From assembly GCF_905220415.1 (NCBI RefSeq), contig NC_059563.1, positions 878,001-942,000 of the forward strand: DNA of 64,000 bases. Direction: 5' to 3'. The position numbers and the translations under genes are program-made. The notes under the pieces were generated by a model that was given only the letters and a program-made list of their open reading frames with translations, had not been told where the DNA came from and did no database searches. Shown here piece after piece: positions 11,409 through 23,800 of this stretch (within the stretch, counting starts at the first letter, position 1; each line of letters opens with the position of its first letter). The stretch comes from Colias croceus. Taxonomy: Eukaryota; Arthropoda; Insecta; Lepidoptera; Pieridae.

Positions 11409-12232
11409 GTAAGTGATTTTCAGCAAATTGATAAATATTTATGTTTTAAACCTATTTGAAGGTTTTATCAAGCGCTTTTTTGTAATTTTATGTTGTAACT
11501 GTAACATTTACCCACTTTATGGGGTTGTGGAATATAAAATAATGAAATAATTTTTAAAAAACGTCACAATAATATCACGTTTGGCATTTTGTTTACCACC
11601 GTAGTGTTGTAACATACGTAGTATATTATTATTAGTCTGTGGTTGTAACACATCTAGCGTATATTATCGATTTATGACAAAAAATCTATTTCATATTAAC
11701 GTTGATTTATTTATTTTGTTTCATAAATCAGATTTATATGTAGTTGTTGTTGCAAATAATAGATGTAAATTTTTTACCGCAGGAAAATAAAACATACCAC
11801 GTGGTTGTTTTATTTGCCCTATGTGTTTTAGTTTTCGTTTGTTGTTTATTAATTTCTCTTTCAGATTATTAATAAATTCATTTTGTTTTAGATTTCCAGA
11901 GCTAAATAAAAAATGGGTATAAAACGTGAGACATGAGTTGATTGGACGCCGCCACAATTTGCAATATTGTGTTCACTGCATTTCGAGCCTACGTGTTATC
12001 AAGATGGATACTCTAGAAGAATTGTGCAATCTTACGCTTACGTTTTTTTTTTTGTTCCTGTAGATAATAAATACATTTGATTAAAGAGAGTGAATTTTTA
12101 TTTTGAAATTTTTTACACATAAGTTACCTACTTTAAATGTGTAACTATGTGAAAATTAAACGGTTGATTAAATGACAGTTCTCATAGATGAGAAACTATG
12201 AAACACTATTGAAATACATACTTAATATACAT

Positions 12233-12397
12233 GCGTTTTCAAAGAAAAACCCGCATAGTTCCCATTCCTGTTGGATTTACGGGATCAAAAGTAATTTTTC
12301 CAAATTTCATTGTAATCGGTTTAGTAGTATTCGCGTGAAAGAGTAACAAACTGCAAACATCCATCCTCACAAACTTTCGATTTATTAGTAGGATGTT
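12233..12397 (-). mobile_element. Helitron-like repeat, type 1, partial
   Basis: Right end TTTATTAGTAGGA; left part AAAGAAAAACCCGCATAG. CTAG end lost. Confidence 0.55.
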
Positions 12398-12555
12398 AGG
12401 AAAATGTTTTCATTAAGACTGTCCTTTTATTAACTTGTTAAAATGCTGCATGATTCCTTCATGCTGACTGTGCCTTTCTCCTCACTCCTTTAACTTTATC
12501 ATCATTTCCTTCTTTATTTTAAATTACATTTCAAGTTTTAAAATTTCTTTTATAA

Positions 12556-12734
12556 TGTACTAACTTTCCGCCCGCGTTTTTAAAGAAAATCCTGCACAGT
12601 TCCCGTTCACGTGGGATTTCCGGGATAAAACCTAACCTATGTGTGTATGTACAAAATTTCATTGTAATCGGTTCCGCAGTGAAAGAGTAACATACCTTCT
12701 CACATAATTTCGCATTTATTATATACGTAGGATT
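12556..12734 (-). mobile_element. Helitron-like repeat, type 1, diverged
   Basis: CTAACTTTCCGCCCGCG at the left replaces CTAG; right end CGCATTTATTATATACGTAGG. Confidence 0.55.
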
Positions 12735-13170
12735 AAACAAATAATTTTTTCAACTGAAATTAATTATAAGTTTTGTTTTTTTATTATTTATTATTTCACG
12801 AAACCGTAAATGCAAAATACATTCACGATTTTATCGATTGAAGCACATCCCATCACTATCACCTTCTATCTATCTAAATACGTACCTATAGTAAAAATGG
12901 TGCCATGACTATGTTGAAACGTAGCTTGTTGTCTATAGCTGTCTCATTCTTTCATACGACGTTTTCTTTAGATAGAGAGAAACAAATATATGTAAATTGT
13001 ATACGCTCGATACAAGTACTCTATAGGTTAATTGCTCTTAGTTAAAAACTATGCTAAAAAATACATAGTGCAAGATATTTCGTAGTCATTTTAAAAGTCA
13101 CCGTTACTGTTATTGTTAAATTTGACATGAATGGTAACTGTAGCTAAAACATGGTGCCACTAAACCTAAA

Positions 13171-13806
13171 TTATAGTCCTTTTCACCTAGGATGATTCCT
13201 GTGACACTTCATCGGGTTCCGAATTACGTATTTTATGTTTAAAACGCCAAAATAATTTTAGTGCATAATATTTTTATTTTATGGCGGCATTATTACCAAA
13301 AATTTAAAAATGAAACATCTTAAGCTTATAAATCAAAAACAGTATTGTTTAGTTTAATATAATGAAAAATAAAATAAAATAACACAAAAATATAATACAT
13401 ACGCAATTCGTGTACATGAAATGGATCGTTGAAAAATCATAGAGTTGGAAAATCAAATAATCGGCGCCCATCTTGTGATCGTTTGTCAATCGAGACAATC
13501 GTCTGTACGAGTGCGTCAGCCTTGTATACAAGTTGCATTTTTATATTGATACTTTACGTGGTATTCTGTTATTGTTACTAATTGTTATTGTTGACTTTTT
13601 GTTGCTGTTGTTTGCTAAGTTTCCTTAGTTAATTGTTGGCGAAATGCCGAAAAAACTAATTTTGGTACTTTATTCAAATCGATTTCATTTCCATATAAAA
13701 TATTATCGATTATCGGAAACAATTGATACGATTTCAGTACAGACATCTCTACACGTGTCAAAAATCGATGTGTCACAGAAATCATCTTAGGTGGAAAGGA
13801 CTATAA
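13171..13806. mobile_element. 636-bp element with about 37-bp terminal inverted repeats
   Basis: The left end 13171-13207 (TTATAGTCC start) and right end 13770-13806 (GGACTATAA end) are reverse complements with about five mismatches. No transposase ORF lies inside, so it is a non-autonomous DNA transposon. Superfamily unclear: the ends carry TTA/TAA, but a duplication cannot be told apart from the TIR. Confidence 0.75.
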
Positions 13807-14189
13807 GATAATTTAAGCATTGTTTTTCATACAATAATTTAAATCAATGTTACTATCTGTGAAAGATTTTTGATCTTGTATGAAAACGAGGTTGTGTGTC
13901 ACAGAGCTTTACATATTATTAAATTTTAATTTTGTGTGTAAATTATTGTTCGCTTATATTTACGACTATGCGAATTCCCAATTGTTGAAATCGTTCTATG
14001 CAATATCAATATGGTATTTTATTATGTGGTTCGACTAATTTATTTAATTTTCAGAGCTAACATTGTTAGCTAATGTAATAATATAATATCTGAGTAGTGT
14101 CTTAGAAAATTGTTTTGACTATTAATACCTTAGTGAGGACTTAGGTTTAGGTTGTGTTGAAAGGTCATAGGAAACAGAAAAAAAGACAC

Positions 14190-14473
14190 AAGATATACAA
14201 AAATACAACTTTATTTACACTAACTTACAACTAAGCATATATTACAGTTTCAACAAATGTAAAAGACCGTTTAACACAAAAGTGAAATACATCTGACAAA
14301 TTAATTGATTTAATTATTTACATCATAGTTAACGAAAAATTTAAGTTAAAATTGATAATAATACATTATTGCTTGAAAAGTTAAAATCAAAGAACTTTCC
14401 AATACATATTTGGTTATTACAATTATTACATGTTAAATTACACTAAAAGGTAAAAGTTTGTATGTATGTTCGT
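14190..14473 (-). other. 3' UTR of the ZAD-C2H2 gene
   Basis: It lies downstream, on the minus strand, of the TAG at 14474-14476. The plus-strand TTTATT at 14210-14215 is an AATAAA poly(A) signal on the minus strand, giving a UTR of roughly 280 bases. Confidence 0.6.
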
Positions 14474-17400
14474 CTATTGACTGACAGCTACCCAACCGCT
14501 GTTCCCATCCGCTAGTTGTATTTGAATCAAACGAACTGTGTTGTTGCCGTCGCTTAGTATCTGTAAAAAGAAAATACATATTAATTACCTTAATATTTTA
14601 TGATTTTTCTATATTTTTTTTCAATCATAATAAAACGGTCATTCAAATTTGAAATTTGTAAATAAAATGTTTTATATTTACTAATGTAGTAGATTTTTTT
14701 TTTGTTGTACAAAATAATAATTAAATTGCAGCTATGTTTAAATTAAATTTATTTTATAGTATGTATAATTTATTATACACTAGATTTCCGCCCGCGGCTT
14801 CGCCCGCGTTTTCAAAGGGAAAACCCGCATAGTTCCCGTTCCCATGGGATTTACGGGATAAAACCTATCCTATGTGTTAATCCAAGTTACCCCTCTTTTG
14901 TGCTTAATTTCATTGTAATCGGTTCAGTAGTATTTGCGTGAAAGAGTAACAAACACACAAACTTTCGCATTTATAATATTAGCAGGAAGTAGGAAGTATA
15001 CTCACATGGGCTTGTTCCAGTTGTTCTGCTGTGATATTCTCCAAAACAGTTCCTTCTATTTTTTCAATACCTTCCAATTGCTCTGAAAATTAAATATTAT
15101 TTATTATTAACAAAATGTTACCTGTGTAAGTCTCTAAAATCTAAATAAACAGCGTGAAGTTTTCGTAAAATATTTTAGGTATCATATTATTTAGTTATGT
15201 CTAAAAATTTATTTAATAACATTTTCAGTAATCATTTCAAAATTATATTGAATAAACACTTTTCTTGCAATTCTCAAAACATTTATTTGAACTTTATTCA
15301 TGTATTAATTTTTACTACACGATTAATTAATTGTAACATAGTGAAATATAATATTATGAAAATATTATCTAATTTCTGAGATTATACAGTACAAACATAC
15401 AAATTTTTGTAAATACTTACGTATAGTTAGCAAGGCTGTTTCTTCACCTTCAACTTCAGGCACCAAGTTCAATGATTTTCCTAAAAAAAAAAAAAGAACT
15501 ACTTTATGTCACAAAAGTGAAAGTTATTACATTTGAAAAATCTATCCCACAATATTATAAAAAAAAATGGCAAAATTGTTGTCAATAAAACTTATTAAAA
15601 AAAGAGATTATTGAAGGATTACACACATTTTTAAAACGCGTAAAACCGCGGTCAGGGCTAGTACTTAAAAAAAATATCTCACCATCAGACATCATGAACT
15701 TTTTATCCGTACTTATTACATATTTTGTTATATTGTCTTCCCCTTCCAATTCAACTGTGAAAAAAGACACATTTTTATTAAAATCTATATATATATAAAA
15801 CTCAAAGGTGACTGATATAGTGATCTATCAACGCACAGCCCAAACCACTGGACTTATCGGGCTGAAATTTGGCATACAGGTAGATGTCATAACGTAGGCG
15901 TCCCCTAAGAAAGGATTTCCCGAAATTCTTGCGGGAACGGGGAAAAACCGGGACGCACGCACAAAGTCGTGGGCGGAAGCTAGTTATTAATAAAATTAAA
16001 CATTTAAATCATTTTTTTTCTTCAAACTTACCAACTTTCTCTGCAGAATCGAGTTCTAAAACATCTGCCGATTCGTAAATCTGAAAACAAAATATTTATT
16101 TTACATGTATTTTTAAATTTTATCTATATTATATGAGATTATCCATACTAATATTATAAATGCGAAAGTAACTCTGTCTGTTACTCAATCACGCCTTAAC
16201 TACTGAACCAATTTGCATGAAATTTGGTATAGAGATATTTTGATACCCGAGAAAGGACATAGGATAGGTTTTATCCCGGAAATCCTACGGGAACGGGTTT
16301 TTCTTTGAAAACGCGGGCCAAGCCGCGGGCGGAAAGCTAGTAAGGAATATATCCAATATCATTCAGGAATCCATTTATCTGATATTCTATCTGTCTGTTT
16401 GTGAAATAATTTTCAAAATTGGTTCACTAGTTTTTGAGTTTTTCTATTCTGAATAATAAAAAATCCAGTTTCTTTTGTAAAATAACCATTAATTAAGAAA
16501 TAAAAACTTACGGTTTCCATAAGTTTATCGTCTTTCTTTTTATCCCGCACGATGACAGATTGCGTTTTAATTTCCTGAAAAAAAATATTATGAATACAAA
16601 AAATGTATTTATTACAAAATGTACATTTCAATCGACATTTTAACTTTTATAACAAAGCACTTATTATGTCATATAATTATGTAATTTTATGTGTATTTAG
16701 AGCGTGTGCTAATCAAACGTGTCAGAAGTGAAACTTCTTTAGCAAGATTCAAAGACCAAAATCGTCGCCTTTCTCCATGACGTGACGGTATTGCCATGAC
16801 GCGACCTTGAAATTTTACTCTCAACGCGCCTAAAGAAGTTTCTCTTCAAAAATGTTTTAATGAAGTTAATATGTACTTACATTATCTTCAAGTTTGCTAA
16901 TTCGCGGTTGGTTGATGACGATCGACTCCGACACGTGGCCCTATTAATTGAAATAAATACAATTTCTTATTAAAAATGTAGGATTTTTAAAGAGTATATA
17001 ATTTATGTGTAGTGTAATATTATTAAAGAGTTTTTATTTTTATATATTTTTTTTAATATTTGTGTATTATGAAAACAAGAATACAGCAGATTTCTTGTTT
17101 AAAATAACAGTTTGATATAATAAATATTTTTTTTGAGTTGCGTGCATGTGAGTTAGAGTGCATGTATAATTGTGTTTGTATGCACATGCAGGTGTGAAGG
17201 TGTATTCGTTTGAATGCCATAACACATGCACACAAACAAAATGGTCGTGTTCCGTCGTAACAATATTGTATTCATTGAAAAATGTTTCGTATTGGTTGAG
17301 ATGTTTGTTAATCATCTCAATAGATGGCGCGCGGTGTGTCCCTGAAGCCTGACCAACTCAGCCACTTTATTCTATTCTTCCAGTTTTATGTGTCTAAGGG

Positions 17401-20400
17401 CTGATTTTTCAATCCTTGGTTAAAACTTATTCGTCGAATAACTCAACCACTTTTTTTCAACCAATTTTTTTTAATTCTTTGTCAATTTATAGGTAAAACA
17501 CACACGGCGGTGTGCATGTGGTGTGTGAGCAGGTGTGTGTGTACGCACGGCGGTGTGCATGTGGTGTGTGAGCAGGTGTGTGTGTACGCACGGCGGTGTG
17601 CATGTGGTGTGTGAGCAGGTGTGTGTGTACGCACGGCGGTGTGCATGTGGTGTGTGAGCAGGTGTGTGTGTACGCACGGCGGTGTGCATGTGGTGTGTGA
17701 GCAGGTGTGTGTGTACGCACGGCGGTGTGCATGTGGTGTGTGAGCAGGTGTGTGTGTACGCACGGCGGTGTGCATGTGGTGTGTGAGCAGGTGTGTGTGT
17801 ACGCACGGCGGTGTGCATGTGGTGTGTGAGCAGGTGTGTGTGTACGCACGGCGGTGTGCATGTGGTGTGTGAGCAGGTGTGTGTGTACGCACGGCGGTGT
17901 GCATGTGGTGTGTGAGCAGGTGTGTGTGTACGCACGGCGGTGTGCATGTGGTGTGTGAGCAGGTGTGTGTGTACGCACGGCGGTGTGCATGTGGTGTGTG
18001 AGCAGGTGTGTGTGTACGCACGGCGGTGTGCATGTGGTGTGTGAGCAGGTGTGTGTGTACGCACGGCGGTGTGCATGTGGTGTGTGAGCAGGTGTGTGTG
18101 TACGCACGGCGGTGTGCATGTGGTGTGTGAGCAGGTGTGTGTGTACGCACGGCGGTGTGCATGTGGTGTGTGAGCAGGTGTGTGTGTACGCACGGCGGTG
18201 TGCATGTGGTGTGTGAGCAGGTGTGTGTGTACGCACGGCGGTGTGCATGTGGTGTGTGAGCAGGTGTGTGTGTACGCACGGCGGTGTGCATGTGGTGTGT
18301 GAGCAGGTGTGTGTGTACGCACGGCGGTGTGCATGTGGTGTGTGAGCAGGTGTGTGTGTACGCACGGCGGTGTGCATGTGGTGTGTGAGCAGGTGTGTGT
18401 GTACGCACGGCGGTGTGCATGTGGTGTGTGAGCGGGTGTGTGTGTACGCACGGCGGTGTGCATGTGGTGTGTGAGCAGGTGTGTGTGTACGCACGGCGGT
18501 GTGCATGTGGTGTGTGAGCAGGTGTGTGTGTACGCACGGCGGTGTGCATGTGGTGTGTGAGCAGGTGTGTGTGTACGCACGGCGGTGTGCATGTGGTGTG
18601 TGAGCAGGTGTGTGTGTACGCACGGCGGTGTGCATGTGGTGTGTGAGCAGGTGTGTGTGTACGCACGGCGGTGTGCATGTGGTGTGTGAGCAGGTGTGTG
18701 TGTACGCACGGCGGTGTGCATGTGGTGTGTGAGCAGGTGTGTGTGTACGCACGGCGGTGTGCATGTGGTGTGTGAGCAGGTGTGTGTGTACGCACGGCGG
18801 TGTGCATGTGGTGTGTGAGCAGGTGTGTGTGTACGCACGGCGGTGTGCATGTGGTGTGTGAGCAGGTGTGTGTGTACGCACGGCGGTGTGCATGTGGTGT
18901 GTGAGCAGGTGTGTGTGTACGCACGGCGGTGTGCATGTGGTGTGTGAGCAGGTGTGTGTGTACGCACGGCGGTGTGCATGTGGTGTGTGAGCAGGTGTGT
19001 GTGTACGCACGGCGGTGTGCATGTGGTGTGTGAGCAGGTGTGTGTGTACGCACGGCGGTGTGCATGTGGTGTGTGAGCAGGTGTGTGTGTACGCACGGCG
19101 GTGTGCATGTGGTGTGTGAGCAGGTGTGTGTGTACGCACGGCGGTGTGCATGTGGTGTGTGAGCAGGTGTGTGTGTACGCACGGCGGTGTGCATGTGGTG
19201 TGTGAGCAGGTGTGTGTGTACGCACGGCGGTGTGCATGTGGTGTGTGAGCAGGTGTGTGTGTACGCACGGCGGTGTGCATGTGGTGTGTGAGCAGGTGTG
19301 TGTGTACGCACGGCGGTGTGCATGTGGTGTGTGAGCAGGTGTGTGTGTACGCACGGCGGTGTGCATGTGGTGTGTGAGCAGGTGTGTGTGTACGCACGGC
19401 GGTGTGCATGTGGTGTGTGAGCAGGTGTGTGTGTACGCACGGCGGTGTGCATGTGGTGTGTGAGCAGGTGTGTGTGTACGCACGGCGGTGTGCATGTGGT
19501 GTGTGAGCAGGTGCCGCCGCATGAAGCCGGCCCCACACGCCACACACTCGTACGGCTTGCGGTCCGAGTGCACGAAGCGGTGCATGTTGCGGTTGTCGCG
19601 CGAGTTGAAGCCCTTGCCGCACACCTGAAACGACCACATAATCTATATATTATATAAAACTCAAAGGTGACTGATATAGTGATCTATCAACGCACAGCCC
19701 AAACCACTGGACGTATCGGGCTGAAATTTGGCATGCAGGTAGATGGTAGGACGGCGGCGTCCCCTAAGAAAGGATTTTGATCAATTCTACCCCCAAAGGG
19801 ATAAAATAGCGGATGAAAATTTGTATCATGTTCATTTATCTTTTCCACGCAGGCGAAGCTGCGGGCAACAACTAGTATATAGATATAAATAAAAATTATT
19901 ATAATTGAAGAAATCCCAAAGAAATCTCCTAAAATGCAATAATGAGTAAAAAGGAGGGGCAAAAAGCGTACAATAACGAAAAGCATGGAAATGACATGGA
20001 ATCACTAAAACGCATTATTTACCAACGACAAAGTCTGCCAATATTTAAAAGTTTTATAGTGCAATTTTTCAGTCTAGATATTGTTAGAAGACTAAATAGT
20101 GATAAAATATGTTACACTTTACTAAGCTGTTAAGTCAATTCAACGACAAAATTTACTCATATACATATTACACACATACATAGATTTTCATCAAACTTAC
20201 CTCACAAATGTACGGTTTCTCGCCGCTATGTATCCTTATATGTTTCTTATAATGCTCCGGATACACGAATGTAGCGGCGCACACTTCGCACTTGAGCGGC
20301 CTCTCGCCTGTGTGACTCGACTTTATGTGGTAGTCTAGCAAACTGCAAATGTTGGATTTTTATATTTATTTTTCTCAGTAATGTATTGATTAAAATTTCG

Positions 20401-20853
20401 CAGGATGGCACTGAAAATCAGTGCTTATATCTCTAAGTAATGTAATTTAATTCACAGGATGACGCTGAATATCAGTGCTGAGATATCATTTTTACAGAGA
20501 AATTTAAAGTTTGTACTGTTTTATTTCTCATTTCACTGTGTACACACAAAAATTGACTGTACAATGTGCATTTTGAAAAAATTTATCCTATCCTATTAAT
20601 ACTTAAATACTATACTAATATTATAAATGCGAAAGTTTGTGAGGATGTGTATGTGTATGTTTGATACTCTTTCCCGCAAATACTACTGAGCCGATTACAA
20701 AGAAATTTAGCAAAAAAATGTTACATAATATAGTTACATGTGCTGCATTGAACCCCACACTAGGATCCCCTGTGTTGTGAGGCTCAATTAATTAGTGTTA
20801 ACAATTGTTGGCTATCCTTTGTAAAATAAATAAATAATTTTTGAATTTTGAAT

Positions 20854-20889
<36 letters not shown>

Positions 20890-23800
20890 CACTGACCGGC
20901 GCCGCTTGAACCGTTTAGGGCAGTGTGTACACTGGTGCCGCTTGTCGTCCAAGTGCGTGGCGCGCCGGTGCGAGTGCAGGTTCGAGCGCTGCGAGAAGCG
21001 GGCCCCGCACGTCTCGCACTCGAACGGACGCTCGCCTGAGTGACGAGAGATGTGTGAGAGAGAGAGGCAGAGAGAGGGGGAGAGAGAAGGGGAGAGAGAG
21101 AGGCAGAGAGAGGGGGAGAGAGAAGGGGAGAGAGAGAGGGTGAGAGAGAGAGGCAGAGAGAGGGGGAGAGCGAGAGAGAGAGGGAGAGGGAGAGATATCA
21201 GAGGGAGAGAGGGAGAGATATCAGAGGGAGAGAGGGAGAGATATGAGAGAGATATAGAGAGTCATGATATATCTCAGCAAAACCAATTATTTCGCTTTAA
21301 TTATTTCTCTTAATCAAATATCAACAAAAGTAATTATTTCACTTTAAAAATTAATACTTTATTTTTTTTAATATTAAATCCAACAAAAAAGCGTACGCAT
21401 ATCGATATCAGAGACTTCACGAACGTTTTGTTGGCTTTTTATAAATGAAAGAAATATATTATATAGTTTTACAAAAATTTCATTTCCTTTTACATATTTT
21501 TGACTCCATCATTAAAGCGTGCTTTTAGTTTATTTCAACTTTATTTATAATTATTATTTCCTCGTAAACCTATTGTTTTCTCAGTATCCATTTTATATAT
21601 TTTTAAAGCATTTTATATACAACTAGCAAACCGAGCCAACTCCGTTTCGCCACCGGAGACACCCTTTTTTTTTGCTATAAACCTCACGGAGCCCGAGACC
21701 TTTCCAACGAATGCAAAACCGTGGAAATCGGTTCGTGCATTCTGGAGTTATAGCGTCAGGAAGGAAAACCCGCCTTTTTTTTATACACTATGTACTTATA
21801 ATATATTTAAACACATGAACTCACCAGTATGTATACGCATATGGTCTCTAACCTCAGCCCGTCTGGCGAATGCCTTTTCACAAACCGTACAGACGAACGG
21901 CTTCTTGCCTGAATGTACTACACCGTGTACTTCTAGATTGTGTTGTGTGCCGAACGCTTTTCCTGGAAAATTTATTTGATAATATGGTGATGAAAACTAG
22001 ATGTTCTATAGTTGTTAAATGCCAATATAAATTTGAATGAAATGATTTCTTTTTATTTAATTGTACACATCACAGATAAATAATAGTTATTTAATTTATA
22101 TTTATCGTAACATATTTATAACTGTTGATTGTAAAAATTACAAATCTATACTAATATTATACAGGTGAAGAGTTTGTTTGTTTGAACGCGCTAATCTCAG
22201 GAACTACTGGACCGATTTGAAAAATATCGGTGTTAGATAGCCCATTTATCGAGGAAGGTTATAGGCTATATATCATCTCGCTAAGACCAACAGAAGCGGA
22301 GTAATGCGGGTATTCTGAGTGATATTCGCTAATTCGCTTCGTGAGTTAGAAAAAAAAAGAGCAAAATAATTTATAACGTCATAATAAAAAGGATTAGGAT
22401 GAACATCAGATGGGAAGAAATATTTGACACTAGTGGTCCGCCCCGGCTTCGCCCGTGGTACATATTTCGCAATAAAAAGTAGCCTATGTCCTTTCTCGGG
22501 TATCAAAATATCTCCATACCAAATTTCACGCAAATTGGTTCAGTAGTTTAAGCGTGATTGAGTAACAGACAGACAGACAGAGTTACTTTCGCATTTATAA
22601 TATAAGTATGGATTAGTACAGCAATGAAATAAACGTTTTAGTTTTATATTGAAAGCTAAAATGGGCTTGCATTTGTTATCATTACCAAACAAATGTATTT
22701 GAAAGAGAAGGCAGCGGGTTCGAATCCAGCGTGAGAATCGAATTTTGCCTATTCTTTGAAATTTTCAAGTACAATACTATTTTTTTAAACTCTTAACTTA
22801 CCACAAACATTGCACACGAAATCTTTAGTGGCAGAATGTATCTTCTCGTGATGATGTAAATTGTGTTGTGTGAAAAACGATTTTCCACACTGATTGCATT
22901 TGAATGGACGTGGACGTTCCTGGAAAATAAAATCAAATCATAGTATGTATTATATCGATTTTACGAAGGTATTATAATATGTACATCACTACATAGTATA
23001 AAACAAAGTCACTTTCTCTGTCCCTATGTATGCTTTAATCTTTAAAACTACGCAACAGATTTTGATACGGTTTTTGAAGATGAAGATGAAGGTTTTACTA
23101 TGTAATTTATTAGGTTTTAGAAAAAGCGGGCAAAGCTGAGAGCGGAAAACTAGTATTTTATTATAAGACTAGCGGTCCGCCCCGGCTTTGCCCGTGGTAC
23201 ATATTTCGCAATAAAAGGTAGCCTATGTTCTTTCTTGTCTGTGCCAAATTTCATCAAAATCGGTCCAATAGTTTAAGTGTGAAAACCATACATACATACA
23301 TACAAACCTTTCCTCTTTATAATATTAGTATAGATAATACTCACAAGATGAGTTTTCAAATGTGACTGCTGCGTATATCTCGACGCAAAGGACTTGTTGC
23401 AAATTTCACAAGTGTACGGACGCTTGCCTGTGTGTGTGTTTGTGTGTTCGTTTAGCAGTAACCGTGAACTGGAAATAAAAATAAGACTTATATTATAGTA
23501 TCATCTTATAATATTAGTTACATAATCAAACTCATAAGAGAAATACTTAAACTTATTTATAAACTAGCTTTCCGCCCGCGGCATCGCCCGCGCAGTCAAA
23601 GAAAAACCCGCATATTTCCTGTTCCCGTGGGATTTCCAGGATAAAACCTATCCTATGTGTCGGGGTAAAAAGTAGCCTATGACCTTTCTTGGGTATCAAA
23701 ATATCTCTATACCAAATTTCATGCAAATTAGTTCAGTAGTTAAGGCGTGATTGAGACTTGAGTAACAGACAGACAGACAGAGTTACTTTCTCATTTATAA

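Larger units (their letters stand above)
11409..14189. other. intergenic between two convergent genes
   Basis: No coding sequence is supported. It holds two type 1 Helitron-like repeats, the inverted partner of the 10840-11090 repeat, and a 636-bp TIR element (13171-13806). The rest is AT-rich and featureless. Confidence 0.5.

Noticed and set aside
17506..19513. CRISPR array
   Set aside because: The repeats are contiguous with no unique spacers, and the sequence is eukaryotic; it is a minisatellite.
17471..19639. Three overlapping minus-strand ORFs of about 690-720 aa, His/Thr-rich
   Set aside because: They are three frames of the same 43-bp array. Only the first 141 nt (finger exon) have independent support as coding sequence.
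20855..21313. ORFs rich in Cys/Val or Arg/Glu/Gly
   Set aside because: Products of the TG and GA simple repeats and of the wrong strand of a zinc-finger exon.
22700..22735. Possible tRNA (GGTTCGAATCC box)
   Set aside because: Only a B-box-like word; no acceptor pairing or anticodon arm could be drawn.
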